Source of the DNA: Plantago ovata
Taxonomy: Eukaryota; Streptophyta; Magnoliopsida; Lamiales; Plantaginaceae
Length of the DNA: 64,000 nucleotides
NCBI GenBank assembly: GCA_028274465.1
Contig: CM051456.1
Coordinates: forward strand, 16,829,745-16,893,744
Direction of reading: 5' to 3'
This document shows positions 50,597 to 62,010 of this stretch, in pieces (the first letter of the stretch is position 1; each line of letters begins with the position of its first letter). The position numbers and the translations under genes were made by a program. The notes under the pieces were generated by a model. That model made no database searches. It worked only from the letters and a program-made list of their open reading frames with translations, and was not told the DNA's origin.

Positions 50597-51186
50597 AATA
50601 TGGTATCATCAGCAAACTGTAAGTGAGAAACACAAACCCCTTCCCTTCCCACTCGATAAGGACTTAATAAATATCCCCTCAAAGACAACCTTCATCATCA
50701 AACTCAAACCTTCCGCAACAATAAGAAAAAGAAATGGAGACAATGGATCCCTTTGCCTCAACCCACGCCCTAACGGAAACACCTTCGACAGACTGCCATT
50801 AACTAGAACAGATGAACTCGTTGAAGAAATGCACTCCATCACCCACCTCACCCACTTCGTCCCAAAACCCGTCCTGCACATCATATCCTCCAAAAAATCC
50901 TACCTCACATAATCATATGGCTTCTCAAAATCAATCTTGAAAGCATATAAACTCTGCTTCGACTTCTTCGCATCACCCACAACCTCATTAGCCACCAGAA
51001 TGCTATCCAAAATATTTCGAGAACCTACAAAAGCAGACTGATTAGGCGAAATCAAAGCATCCAACTTCGACCCCAGTCGATTAGCCAACAACTTAGACAA
51101 TATTTTATACCCACTCCTGATCAACGAAATAGGTCGAAATTCCTCGATAGCAATTGAATTTGCCTTTTTACCACCTGATGCAAGAT

Positions 51187-51691
51187 CATTTGAACATATA
51201 TATGTATGTTAAAAAAACATCATTTTCCTCACAAATATCTGAGTTCGGGCCGAAGAAGCAATGTAACTCGATCATTATCAAACGGACTGCAATCTTTTCA
51301 TTATCTCGCTTCCTTAGGGAAATGGAGGTTTCTAACTTTTTGCCATATCCATATAGAGAATGAAAGTTTCGGATTGACAGGTTTTAGTCTGCATTCCCAT
51401 AACTAGCTAGATAGAACAAGGATGGAAATCAAATCACAGAAAAATTCCATAAAATTCATAATTTCTGGCCTCTTATTCGGGCTGTGCCATGGGCGATAAA
51501 AATCCTTACACAATGGTATATATGTATAGAGTATATTTCCTAACGGACACATCCATAACTTCTTGAATAATGAATATAAGACAAATTCATACGTATCCTA
51601 CTTTATTGTTTACACAACCACTTAATTAATTATACTTGTGCAGCGTTAATATGCTATAAATTCTTACCATAATCCGACTTTTCCTTGTCAC
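51187..51691. other. Spacer after the LINE
   Basis: Non-coding AT-rich flank of the minus-strand LINE; nothing recognised. Confidence 0.4.
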
Positions 51692-51890
51692 CAGGGCGGA
51701 CATAGGATTTGGAGTTAGAGGCGGCCAAATTATACATATATAATTTTTCAAAAGTTCGGGGGTTCAAAATTTAAAAAATCGTATATATTACCATATTGCC
51801 TAAAAAAAAAACTTGAAAATCATACATACTACATATAAAAAATATTTTTTTTTAAATGTTTTTTTTAAGGGGAGTCCTGTCCCGCCCCTG
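51692..51890. mobile_element. hAT-like MITE with CAGGGGCGG-type ends
   Basis: Left CAGGGCGGACATAGGATTTG, right (reversed) CAGGGGCGGGACAGGACTCC, an imperfect inverted repeat of about 20 bp. Flanking 8-mers CTTGTCAC and CCTGTGAC agree at 6 of 8, consistent with an aged hAT target duplication. Interior is AT-rich and non-coding. The same end type is seen near 670, 54212 and 61767. Confidence 0.65.
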
Positions 51891-54800
51891 CCTGTGACTC
51901 TAGCTATCCTTTTAAAGGTTACACATCAGGGTTCGTCTCCGAATGTTTCTAGGTATATCAAATGTTTCACCTACTTTTCCAAAAGTACGTGTCATCTAAC
52001 TTAAGCATCCATGAAAGACTTTAAATCAGTTAATGCATAACATAAAGAAGAAAGCTCATTTATAATGTTCCACTAAACATTAGCAGTACCGATCGATCAA
52101 AATGTCCTACAAATCATTGCTAACATGTTCCACGTGTCCAGCAAATGTAACGTAACTTGTTTATTTATTTTATTTATGTATAAAATTTATTTTATTTGTA
52201 CCAATAAATCCATTTAATGTGGAATTTTTGCATGGTCTACCTACCCTCCCTCTCGTACCCACATTGCGTTCTAGTAGTAACGAGTCATTTCTAGAAGAAA
52301 CAAGTCATGAAGTTTTTTTTGTTTTTTTTTTTACTTCCCTTTTTCTGTTAGAGTTATTTAATTTGACGGCTTAAAATTAACTACAAGTCCCTTTTTTTAA
52401 CCAAAGTAAGATGACATGAACTTTTCTCCATGAAACACATTAGCAAGCCAGCTGCACGCTTAAACTTGTCAAATGTTTGATTTTAATTTATTTTTTAAAA
52501 TTATGTCCGGGGCATTGATCATATATAAGTCTTAAAGCCTATAATAATTTTATAATACATTTCATTTATTTACCATTTTTTAATAATCCGTTTAAAAAAA
52601 CTATTTTTTAATAATTTTATATTACATTAATTAACCTCATTGGCTACAATAACTTATTAATAATTAAAACTAAACTGCATAAACAATATAATTTAATATT
52701 TATTTGTCCTTATGGGACGGGGGAGTATATACTCCCACGTTCCAAAATAGTTGCACCATTTGCTTTTAAGCTTCGTAAATATGTGTTTTATAAGTTGTAG
52801 TAGTCTTGGTGTTTTTGTAAGGAGTACTTGTGGTTAGTGCCACTTCTAAGTTTATCTGCATTCCGTATCTCGATAAAAATCCGGGTTCTAATTAGACAAC
52901 ACCCATTGGTCTAATATTATTCAGAGAGCAACCTTACACTTTATTGCGTGTATTTAGCCTAGAAAAACGTCATGCGCTATAATGTAAGGTGGATCTTTAA
53001 ATAATTTTGAACCAGTAAGTAATAATAAAATAACTGGAAAAAGAAACCCTAAATAGCCACTAACATTGGTCTTTGCCTCTTTGGCAAGGAGTCAAAGGAG
53101 CAACCCAATTGTCCAGAATCCAGACCAAACGCCAGACCCGATCCATTCTTTTGGAGCTTAGTTATTCAAAGAAATGCATACGAATGTACCAAGAAAATGC
53201 TTAATTACTAAGATGGAAAATAGGATCGTGAATAACGCCAAATGATTATTACTACTTTATTAAGATGATGATGTATATGTGTAGGGTATAATGTGATAAG
53301 AATTGAATAAAATAGAAATACGTACTAGTGTATATTCTCCTCGTGTAAAACTTCTTCTGATTATATATAATTTTTTGGTATAAATTTGACATTTTCGAAG
53401 AACTTCATGTGTAACTTCAACGAGAAATCAGTCCCCAATCTTCATATATAAATTATATAATATATTGTTGTCCGTGTTGACTTGTAAATAATTGACGAGC
53501 TATCAATGTACTATTTCATTCATTCATTGTACATGTTAAAGATACGATACATTCATGTGTATCTTGTGTACACCAATTGACCGAACCAACCTAACGTCGA
53601 TCACCTTCTTAATTAATTGTCCCTATAGCATAAGGAAGAGTTGAGTGGTGTGCGTTAGGTAGACCTAAACTAATCAATCTTTAGAGAAGGGTTAATTATC
53701 TTTAATTACAAACTCTTTCTAAAAGTAGAAAGAAGAAATAATAATAAAAACATAGTGTTTGAAATTAAAGATATATAAGGTTGAAATTAAACTCTTTCAA
53801 ATTGTTTGGGGTCGAGTGGCAAGCTGAAACACTCCGGATCCAAGAGGTCACAGGTTCAATCTAGATTTATTGAAATGAGTGATTAAATGTGTATTATTCT
53901 ATTGTTGTATCTAAAAATAATATCCACACTGATTGATATAAGTCGATTAAATGTTCATAAATTACGTAGGAACCTCTATTGTCCCCTATCGCCCAACCCC
54001 ATTGACCCATAGTCCAAGGTCAATAATTAAGCCTCGGGTACTAGCTAATTTCATATTTTTAGTTTTCCATATTTTTAAATTTCCTAGTGCCCAACCCCAT
54101 TTTTTTAGTTTTCCATACTAGTTTTCTAAAAGAACTGAGCTTGAATATAATGTGATGGCTCGTGTTCGAACTTAAATTTTTGTTCATTGTTAAATGAGTT
54201 GAGGCTCATCTCCAGGGGCGGCTCAAGGTCCTGTGCGGTCACCCCAACAATGGTAAAGTTGTAATAACAATGGTAAAGTTGTAATAGAAATGAGTTTAAG
54301 TCTCTCACCCTTCTCACCCTTTATAAGGTTCCTAGTTCAAGTGTTCAAATCTCTCTTCTATATTTTTTTCATTTGGTCATTTCCGTTTGAATTTTTTTAT
54401 ACTATTATTTGGAGCCTATTTTACATGGTGGAACATGGACTCTTAAATCATAGAGACGTCTCTCTCATCTCTTATCCAAACTCGATGATATGTACTCGAC
54501 TCAAATACCGACACTAAGTCACTAATCGATCATGGTGAGAATCGTGTTTCTGCAGGCTACCAAGTTGAACATTAACATTAACATCAAGCAGGAGGCACCA
54601 TTGCACTTTTTAGCCGATTCTTTTGACTCCAAGCATCTTATGTTTGCTAAACCTATGGGATTTCATGACTAGACTCCCTCTCAATGTACACTGTGGGACC
54701 CACTTAGTGAGAGGGGTCTAAGTAGTCTCTGTTTCTTCATGACGTGACTTTACGATTACACTATTTTTTAATATCCTTAGATTTAAAATGTAAAAATGAA

Positions 54801-54995
54801 AATTCATTCATTTATGCACTTTTTGGAAGTGTTCTACACCACTCCGGAAAAACCAAATGCTACAAACTTTATAATCGGATTAAGTTTTTTTTTGGGGTAA
54901 TGTTTAGAGAGATTTTTTTTAGAATGGTTTAGTTAATTTTATTTTGATGACCTGGAAAATTCATACGCTCAAGGAAATCTTGAACAACTTTCGAA
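51891..54995. other. Spacer with scattered repeat fragments
   Basis: No gene supported. Noted pieces: two Stowaway-like ends facing each other at about 52722-52760 (GGGACGGGGGAGTATATACTCCCACGTTCC); a CAGGGGCGGCTCAAGGTCCTG hAT-like end at about 54212; an 18-bp tandem repeat (CAATGGTAAAGTTGTAAT) at about 54247-54285; and an imperfect foldback at about 54665-54725 (GACTCCCTCTCAATG against AGTGAGAGGGGTC). Confidence 0.45.
53806..53900 (+). repeat. tRNA-derived SINE-like module
   Basis: GGTCGAGTGGCAAGC (A-box-like) and CACAGGTTCAATCTAG (B-box-like, about 53850) at tRNA-like spacing. No stable cloverleaf. Similar in layout to the modules near 1419 and 33604. Confidence 0.4.
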
Positions 54996-54998
54996 AGA

Positions 54999-56536
54999 CA
55001 CTAAAAGAAAACATAGCATCTGAGAGGAAACCCTCATCTCAGTGATAAGCACCTGTCACGAATGGCAATTGAGAGGAACCGTTCCTGAAGGAAAGCAAGA
55101 GAGTGAGAGGAATATTAGTTCCTCTCAGTTGATGGGCAATTTTAAAATTTCGGCGGCAATTTAGAGATTAATGAAAATATTTGGACCATTCTGAAATTTA
55201 CCATCCATCCATCTTTTTAAATTTTAACTTCTTAAACAAAGAGGAAGGAAATCTAAGTTATCTCTGCAACTCTCTCTCACTCATCATCTCCAATTCATCT
55301 CCCATGGCGGAACGAACTGTGCTCCCTGTCAAAATCGATCGAAGATCTTGAATTTCTGTTCGGTTTCGGTAAATTCACTCTGACCTATTCAATCTATGTT
55401 ACATTTTCATTCATTCAATCGATTTGTTTTCCCCTAACTTGTAAATCTCATTGAAGCCCTAATTTGAAGCTCAAATTCTATGGATCGATTGTTGTCTGGA
55501 GTAAGAAGGTACTAAGTAGAGCTCCTTGAAGATCTGTAACTTGTAATCTATTTACTAGCAACTCTCTTATCCTTGATCGAGGTTGGATATTGTAATTTTC
55601 AGCCATGATATTGCATTTTGATGTATAAACCATAAGGCAGGTTGCATTGCTATAAAGTAATAAGAGCTAGGGAAAACTAGAAGCGTTTTACCTAATGAAA
55701 TAAGGATTAGCTGCACTTGATTAGAATTTTGTTCCAGTTGTCTTTCAGTATAATTTGGTTGGATTTACTGATTGATTTAGAGTGCCATCTATTAATATTT
55801 GATATTGTGCTGAAATTTGTGATTTGGGTTGAGACAAGATTTTGTATCATCAATGCTTTTTGGAAGCTATTAGAATGAATTAAAATATAGCTCCCTGTTT
55901 CTCCCTGTGAAATGTGTTTTTTTCCCTTTTTTTTTTTATTTACTTTTTCCAATGGCCAACTGTGAGGAACTTTCCTCACAGTTGGCCAACAGTGAGGAAA
56001 TTTGGGTCTATTGTGAGGAAAATCGGTACGTTTGGAGCTCGATTCCATAACTCATTTGGGCGCTCTTAATTGAGATTTACGTTTGGAGCTCGATTCCAAA
56101 ATAGACCGCACACTATTCCTCCAAAACTCGATTTGACATTTTAGATTTTCTTTATTTCCTCTTCTCCTTTCTCTCACTAGGGTTGTTAGTGATAGAAAGA
56201 AAAAGCATCTCCGCCGCAACCACCCATCTCCGTCCTTTTTCCGGCTTCGATTCTCAATCCGTTTGCACCACTGTTCTCGTCTCTTGACAATCTACGAGTC
56301 CATCAGTTTGGATTTTGAAACGAGCCCGGAAAATATTCCGACCACTTGGCCGCGACTCCGGTGGCCCCTACTCTATACATCTATTTTTCTCCAAATTTAA
56401 ATCCAAACACAATTTATCTTCATCTCCTTAATAGACTTTACTATTCCTTCTTAAAAGAGTTTTGGTAAATTGAGTTTGGTAAATCGAGCGCCAAACAGCC
56501 GGAATGTTCCTCACAGATGCCCCTCTTTTTGTAGTG
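54999..56536. mobile_element. Non-autonomous CACTA (En/Spm) transposon, 1.54 kb
   Basis: Begins CACTAAAAGAAAACATAGCA and ends, reversed, CACTACAAAAAGAGGGGCAT; both ends continue with TCTGWGAGGAA. A perfect 3-bp target duplication AGA flanks it (54996-54998, 56537-56539). Subterminal repeats of the GAGAGGAA / TTCCTCACAG type recur near both ends (for example about 55075-55135 and about 55960-56000), as expected for transposase binding. No transposase frame. The middle (about 55250-55600) has CT-rich leader-like DNA with an ATGGCGGAACG start that stops after about 15 codons, possibly captured host leader sequence or the element's own 5' UTR. Confidence 0.9.
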
Positions 56537-56539
56537 AGA

Positions 56540-57119
56540 GTTTTGAGAACCAACCGGTAGGTGAATAAGTTAATGGAACTATCTAGAAAATTAGTATAAT
56601 TGAAAGTTTAATGATCTATTTATTATGTTACTGGTGATGGAGTTACCTTGCTAATTAATCATTCAAAGTTGAAATTTGGGTACTAACTACACTATAAGCC
56701 CCTTTAAGGAGAAAAATGAAATTGTAGGTGGGGAAAAAAGTTTCCCCACATAGTTAATGAGTTATTATGAAAACTCAAATCTCACCAAACACACAATGCT
56801 AATTGATGTTGGCTTCAGTACTACAATTGTCACTTGCGTTTGGTTTCTCCATTTATAATGTTTTGTCACTTGTAATTACATTATTATATATAGTTAGTTA
56901 ATTAATTAATCACTACTGCGACCACACGCGGGCAACCACCGTGTGATATAATTACATCTAGTCTAGTGCTTTGCGACCGAACCATATCTGCGGTTTGGAT
57001 TAACTCGGTTCGATAAGGTTTGAGTTCAGAAGTCGAAATTTAACCTAACTTATAGTTCGTTCTACATATCAGGTTAGATCTCATGAGATATCATATTTAT
57101 ACTATTATTAGGGGATGTT
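56540..57119. other. Spacer without recognisable gene
   Basis: AT-rich. CACTATAAGCCCCTTTAAGG at about 56690 could be another CACTA-type end but has no partner in the window. Confidence 0.4.
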
Positions 57120-57135
57120 AACATAAAATTTAAAG

Positions 57136-57872
57136 CTTTGGATGCTTCGGATGTTCCTATCTTAAAGTCGCTCTTTTTAAGTACACTTTTCGACATAGAA
57201 TGTAGGAGCGAGACCACGTGAGTTTTACGGGTCAGCGTGGTAATCTTATTGTCATTTGAGGTGTGATGAGGTTGTGATCTAGCTAGGGCACTTTCTTGTG
57301 GGGGATTGGTTCCTCTTACACCTTTGGATTGACTCTCTTGATTTGGGTGACTCCTCTCATCTCCATGGTTCTTGTGTCGTTCCTCCTTGGTACCTTGGAT
57401 GCTTTTGCCTTGCTCGTTATACTAATGGAAGGTTGTTGTTTGGAAGGTTGTAGGTTAGACTATGTTGCACTTGGTTTTGATGTTTTGGTGTCGGTGAACT
57501 TGTTAAGAGTCTACTTGGCCAACTTCCATTCTCGTGAGTGTTCTGTGACCCGGAGGAGAAAATCATCTCTCGTTCATAGCTTAGTCTCCTACACTAGCTA
57601 CGATAGATATGCACCTCCGCCAGACATGACTAAGAGTTGGTGGTACAACTTGCAAACTCCTCGGATTTTGACCTCCCACTAGGGGGTGGACATACTAGAC
57701 GAGAGGGGGTCAAGTAATATGCACGTCCATAACGGTTTTGGGTTGGTTCCTCGTCTTTTTCCTTCCTATTGAGTTGGTTTTGCTTGTAAGCTTATGTATG
57801 ATTGTGCATTAATTATGCATGCTTTGTAATTTGGTTCGAGGTGATTAATATATTTTTCGCCGTTTAAAAAAA
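57136..57872 (+). mobile_element. PolyA-tailed retrosequence with 16-bp target duplication, source unknown
   Basis: AACATAAAATTTAAAG occurs at 57120-57135 and 57873-57888, the second directly after an A-run (about 57865-57872, CGCCGTTTAAAAAAAA). The 737-bp body is GT/CT-rich, unlike its AT-rich surroundings, and is richer in G+C. A 128-codon frame (57296-57682) matches no family I know. It is either a 5'-truncated LINE 3' end or a processed copy of an unidentified transcript. Confidence 0.8.
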
Positions 57873-57888
57873 AACATAAAATTTAAAG

Positions 57889-59133
57889 AATTTGAATTGT
57901 ATTTTGTTAGCCTTTGATGGATTTATAATCCTTAAATTTTGATATCTTATTTCATATTTTCACAAATTTTTTCTTTTCTTAATTTGGTCTCAGTTCGAGT
58001 CAAAATCAGCCAATATTTGGTATTAATAACATGGCTCGAGCTTGAGCCTTAATTTTAATTCATATCGTAAAAGTGTGAAGCCGAGAATCGAGTTATCGAG
58101 CTTGAGCCAAACTATGTGAGACTCAACTCAGCTCATATAACACCACTAATACGTATCCATTTATATTTTGATGAAGTATTATCATCATGATTAATAAAAA
58201 TAGTATTATATTCTTAATGTTTCAGAGTCACACTTACAAAAATATGTTCCGAAATTTATATGGATTGTGAATTGCAGTGGTACTGTTTATGTGTATCACT
58301 TCTGCACTCTTTTGTACTACTATTACAAAAATATCTACTCGCACTTGTATATTACAGTTTGATTTATGCAAATTCCATCACATATATTACAGTTTGATTT
58401 ATAGTTTGCATCGGTGTTGGAAACTTTTTTATTGTGTGTTGTAGCCAAGCCGAGGAGTTGGGATTTGGGTGTATTAATTAGAATATATTCTCTAATTTAT
58501 TAATTTCTTTTTAATTGAGTTCTATACAAATTCATTTAGTTCAATCGAATTCTGTCCAGTTCAATTCGAATTTATTTAGTTCTTTTTTCTACGAGTACTA
58601 TAAATAAATAAGTTCAGTCACTTCAACCTCATACAGTTCTCTGTTCAAACGAAGAGAACATAACATTGTACACTCTTTTGTACTTGTGCATCTTTTGTAC
58701 TTGTGGAGTTTGAGTATGAATATAATTCTAGTTGTGTTTTTTCTAATTTTTTTTTTTAAAGCAAATTCCATCGAATGACAACATTTTGACACAAAATTAG
58801 CGTAAGTAGACAACACCAGCACCATTAAACTACAAGAGGTTCACTCATATTCATCATATATACTTATTTTAACAAGTAGTTTTCACATCTCATGATTTTA
58901 TATATTTTCGAGGATAAACTTGTACCTCACACACGACACATCATAATGTTTATTTCGTAAGTAAGTGCCAAAGCGTACAAATGTAAGTTTCATATGAATT
59001 CTACTCAAGAGAATCAAAATTTGTTAGAGTGGGAAAATAACAATTGTTGAAAGAAAAGAAAAAAGTTGAAATTGAAAGGGGGTAGGTGTGAGAGAGATTG
59101 ACCAAACCAAACTTATGCTTAAATTTTCTCCAA
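57889..59133. other. Spacer upstream of the arogenate dehydratase gene
   Basis: AT-rich promoter-side DNA. The phrase ATATTACAGTTTGATTTAT occurs twice (about 58350 and 58386). No gene seen. Confidence 0.45.
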
Positions 59134-59140
59134 TATAAAA
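59134..59140 (+). promoter_or_regulatory. TATA box of the arogenate dehydratase gene
   Basis: CCAATATAAAATCCCC lies about 184 bp upstream of the ATG, giving a leader of about 150 nt that is CT-rich and contains a run of 10 C (about 59267-59276). Confidence 0.6.
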
Positions 59141-59317
59141 TCCCCTAAACCTCCTTTCTTTTCTTTCTCAGCTTGCACGTTCCATTCTTGAGAACTACAA
59201 GCTTTTGAGAACTTCCATTCTTCAACTCCAACAACAACAGCAATCTTTGTATTTTCTGTCCAAATCCCCCCCCCCCCAACACTTCCCTCAAATTCTACTT
59301 CCACACTGTAAACCGAA

Positions 59318-60658
59318 ATGCATTCTCTTTCAACTCCGTGTTCCGATCTCAAATCCCTGATTCGCACCGTCTCCTATCCCGCCAATCCTCCTCGCCATGG
59401 ATCAAATTCAAATCGCTTCGTCATCCAATGCGTCTCGCGCTACGAATCTACAAGCGCAAACGTCAATACGAGCACAAACACAAATGCAAACGCGACCCCT
59501 GCTGCGAACGCATACGGTTCTAACTTCAACTTGGGCCATGTAGCGAAATCCCGCCATGAGTGGAAGAGCGCGTGCGCAATACTTGCAAGCAAAGTCGTCT
59601 CCCAACAAGACACCGAAAAATCATCGGTTAATGGCTGCCCCACACTCGACATTGTGCATATAAACAGCGAAAAGTCCAACACTCCAGCCCCGCTTCCAAA
59701 GCCTCTCAGCATCGCCGACCTCTCCCCGGCCCCTATGCACGGTTCTTCCCTCCGCGTGGCCTACCAGGGCGTTCCAGGCGCGTACAGTGAAGCTGCAGCA
59801 GGAAAAGCCTATCCAAAGTGCGAAGCAATCCCCTGTGATCAATTCGAAGTCGCATTTTCGGCCGTTGAGCTCTGGATCGCTGATCGAGCTGTCTTACCGG
59901 TCGAAAACTCTCTTGGAGGTTCGATTCACCGCAACTATGATCTCCTCCTCCGTCACCGCCTCCATATTGTCGGAGAAGTTCAGCTTCCGGTTCATCACTG
60001 CCTACTCGCACTACCTGGCGTGAGGCCAGATTATCTCACGCGCGTGATTAGCCATCCACAAGCTTTATCTCAATGTGAACACACTCTGACCAAAATGGGC
60101 CTCAACGTGGCGCGTGAGGCAGTTGATGACACCGCCGGAGCGGCGGAGTACATAGCCCTAAACAATCTCCGCGATACAGCCGCCATAGCTTCTGCACGCG
60201 CCGCTGAACTGTACGGGCTGCAGATCCTGGCTGATGGGATCCAGGATGATTCGGGTAACGTGACGCGATTTGTTATGCTGGCGCGTGACCCGATTATCCC
60301 AAGGACTGATCGGCCCTTTAAGACGAGTATCGTTTTCGCCCACGAGCGAGGGATGAGTGTTTTGTTCAAGGTTTTATCGGCTTTCGCGTTTCGCAACATT
60401 AGCTTGACGAAAATTGAGTCAAGGCCGCATAGGAACCGCCCGATAAGGCTCGTGGATGATGCAAATGAGGGAACGGCTAAGCATTTTGAGTACATGTTTT
60501 ATGTCGATTTTGAGGCGTCTATGGCGGACGTTAGGGCACAAAATGCCCTTGCGGAGGTGCAAGAGTTCACTTCGTTTTTGAGAGTGTTGGGGAGTTACCC
60601 AATGGACATGACTCCGTGGACTAAACCATCATCTTCACGGGAAAGTGAAGAATGTTAG
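59318..60658 (+). CDS. ADT: Arogenate dehydratase (prephenate dehydratase family), plastidial
   Basis: Single exon, 446 residues, like the intronless ADT3/4/5-type plant genes. Residues 1 to about 100 form a Ser/Asn/Ala-rich chloroplast transit region containing an NxNA low-complexity stretch. The catalytic PDT domain spans about 145-322 ([38 protein letters not shown], and the NVTRF motif with TRF at 316-318). The regulatory ACT domain spans about 336-427 ([24 protein letters not shown] at 367-370). The enzyme decarboxylates and dehydrates arogenate to phenylalanine in the plastid stroma, the last step of the main plant route; Phe binding at the ACT domain gives feedback inhibition. All key motifs are intact. 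Which ADT paralogue it is cannot be decided without alignment. Confidence 0.96.
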   Translation: MHSLSTPCSDLKSLIRTVSYPANPPRHGSNSNRFVIQCVSRYESTSANVNTSTNTNANATPAANAYGSNFNLGHVAKSRHEWKSACAILASKVVSQQDTEKSSVNGCPTLDIVHINSEKSNTPAPLPKPLSIADLSPAPMHGSSLRVAYQGVPGAYSEAAAGKAYPKCEAIPCDQFEVAFSAVELWIADRAVLPVENSLGGSIHRNYDLLLRHRLHIVGEVQLPVHHCLLALPGVRPDYLTRVISHPQALSQCEHTLTKMGLNVAREAVDDTAGAAEYIALNNLRDTAAIASARAAELYGLQILADGIQDDSGNVTRFVMLARDPIIPRTDRPFKTSIVFAHERGMSVLFKVLSAFAFRNISLTKIESRPHRNRPIRLVDDANEGTAKHFEYMFYVDFEASMADVRAQNALAEVQEFTSFLRVLGSYPMDMTPWTKPSSSRESEEC

Positions 60659-61766
60659 TCTTGATATTGTCCACTTTGTCCCTATGTTTAAGTTAAAAAT
60701 ATATTACGGTTTACAATTTTACGCCAACCGGTACCAGACTCAACAACCAGAAGATGAGCAGATGGGTATTGGATACAACTACCTACCATTCAATTTGAAG
60801 CTTTTGTGTTTGAATTTATACCATTTCTTTTTCAGGCTTTGGTAGGTTTGAACAGTTCTTATTTTCTTTCTTTTGTTGATTACTGTTTCAGATTCAAAAT
60901 GTGAATGTGAAGCATGTGTGAGAGTAAATAGCAAGTTGGTGATGGATGTTTCCCATGTAACTTGGGGAATTTAATTACTTGTGTAATGTAAATTAGTTGT
61001 TTAGAATAAAAGTTGTATATTATTTATATATATTAGCTACCTTAAGGAAACTTATGGTAAGGTGGCTGAATCTTGTAACTGTTAATTTGTTCTTTAAGTT
61101 GGTGATATAATCAGGCAACCAAGAACATGTTTAATTACATATCTTTCTTACTTGTAAATGTGAGCTACTTTTCAAAGTAGCTAGTTTTTGTAAATGTCTG
61201 AAAATTGAAAGGTAGCAGTATACATGCATCTACCAATTACCAGGGTTAGGTTTGAGACAAAGGTTCCCTTTCTTATGTGGTTCTTTCCTGGAGGCTGCTG
61301 TGCCATACTTCATAGTACTTTTCTTCTTGTTTTACTTGGTGTGTTTTTCAACCATTGTTCACAATCCGTACCCTTATTATATTATATATGTTTGTTTCCC
61401 TCATCAAGTCTCGATCGCATTCACTCTTTTCTTTTCTTTTTTTGCAAATTACACAAAGATATTGATTATCGGTCGGAAAAAAAAATTAGAAAAGTTACTT
61501 TTCATTTTTTTCACGGATAGTGTAAGAGTAATGTTGTAACTAAAAAAACAGGTCAATAAAAGTAAATGTGAAACAATAATGGACTAGACGGTGCAGTGTT
61601 ACAATTAGTAACCCTCACCTAATTAGTTTCAAAATTTCAATCCTAACTTTGCCCCAACTTATTTATAGTGTATGTGTGACTTGCACGAGACTTGAACTCT
61701 ACATTTTCACTAAAGGACAATGCAAATAGGAAAATGTTGGCACCAAATTTGACGTTAGCTGAGTGC
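60659..61766. other. 3' flank of the arogenate dehydratase gene and spacer
   Basis: The first few hundred bases are the likely 3' UTR; GAATAAAAG at about 61004 is a plausible polyA signal. The rest is AT-rich and holds nothing recognisable. Confidence 0.45.
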
Positions 61767-62010
61767 AGAGGCGAGCCTAGGGGTGGGGCCGGCAGGGGTG
61801 TCGCCCCTCCCCAAATTTATTTTTAGAACTATTTTTGTAAAGGTAATATTATAACCAATTTTTTAAGGCTTTTATTGGTAAAATTAATTTACGATTTCTA
61901 GCTTTCAAGTTTGACCCCCCCCCCCCCCCCCCAATTTTGAAAAATGATATTTCTATATATAATTCTCCCCCCCCCCCCTCCCAATTTCAATCTCTGAGTT
62001 CGCCCGAGTT
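61767..62010. repeat. Degenerate hAT-like MITE remnant with poly-C runs
   Basis: CAGAGGCGAGCCTAGGGGTG at the left resembles the CAGGGGCGG-type ends; GAGTTCGCCC at about 61996 may be the decayed right end. Two C-runs of about 18 and 11 bases (about 61915-61932 and 61967-61978) lie inside. Confidence 0.45.

Larger units (their letters stand above)
38909..51173 (-). mobile_element. 5'-truncated LINE (L1-type), split by a gypsy element
   Basis: A perfect 13-bp target duplication CCTGATGCAAGAT lies at 38896-38908 and 51174-51186, with a T-run (polyA on the minus strand) right after the left copy. Reading the minus strand from 51173: RT fingers/palm (LANRLGSKLDALISPNQSAF, FKIDFEKPYDYV, GLRQRDPLSPFLF, LQFADDTIF), then an 8.7 kb interruption (41919-50596), then the RT remainder (TGEPLESNVVALKSILRCFE), WELKYLSFGGRTMLLKSVL, KWAWKML and a zf-RVT (VCNESEESVLHLFVQCSF, about 40600-40850), then about 1.6 kb of 3' UTR. 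In-frame stops and shifts show it is not active (for example between 41758 and the upstream RT part). No RNase H domain seen, unlike the neighbouring LINE. Confidence 0.9.

Noticed and set aside
59408-60495. Long minus-strand frames opposite the arogenate dehydratase
   Set aside because: Shadows of a GC-richer true coding region.
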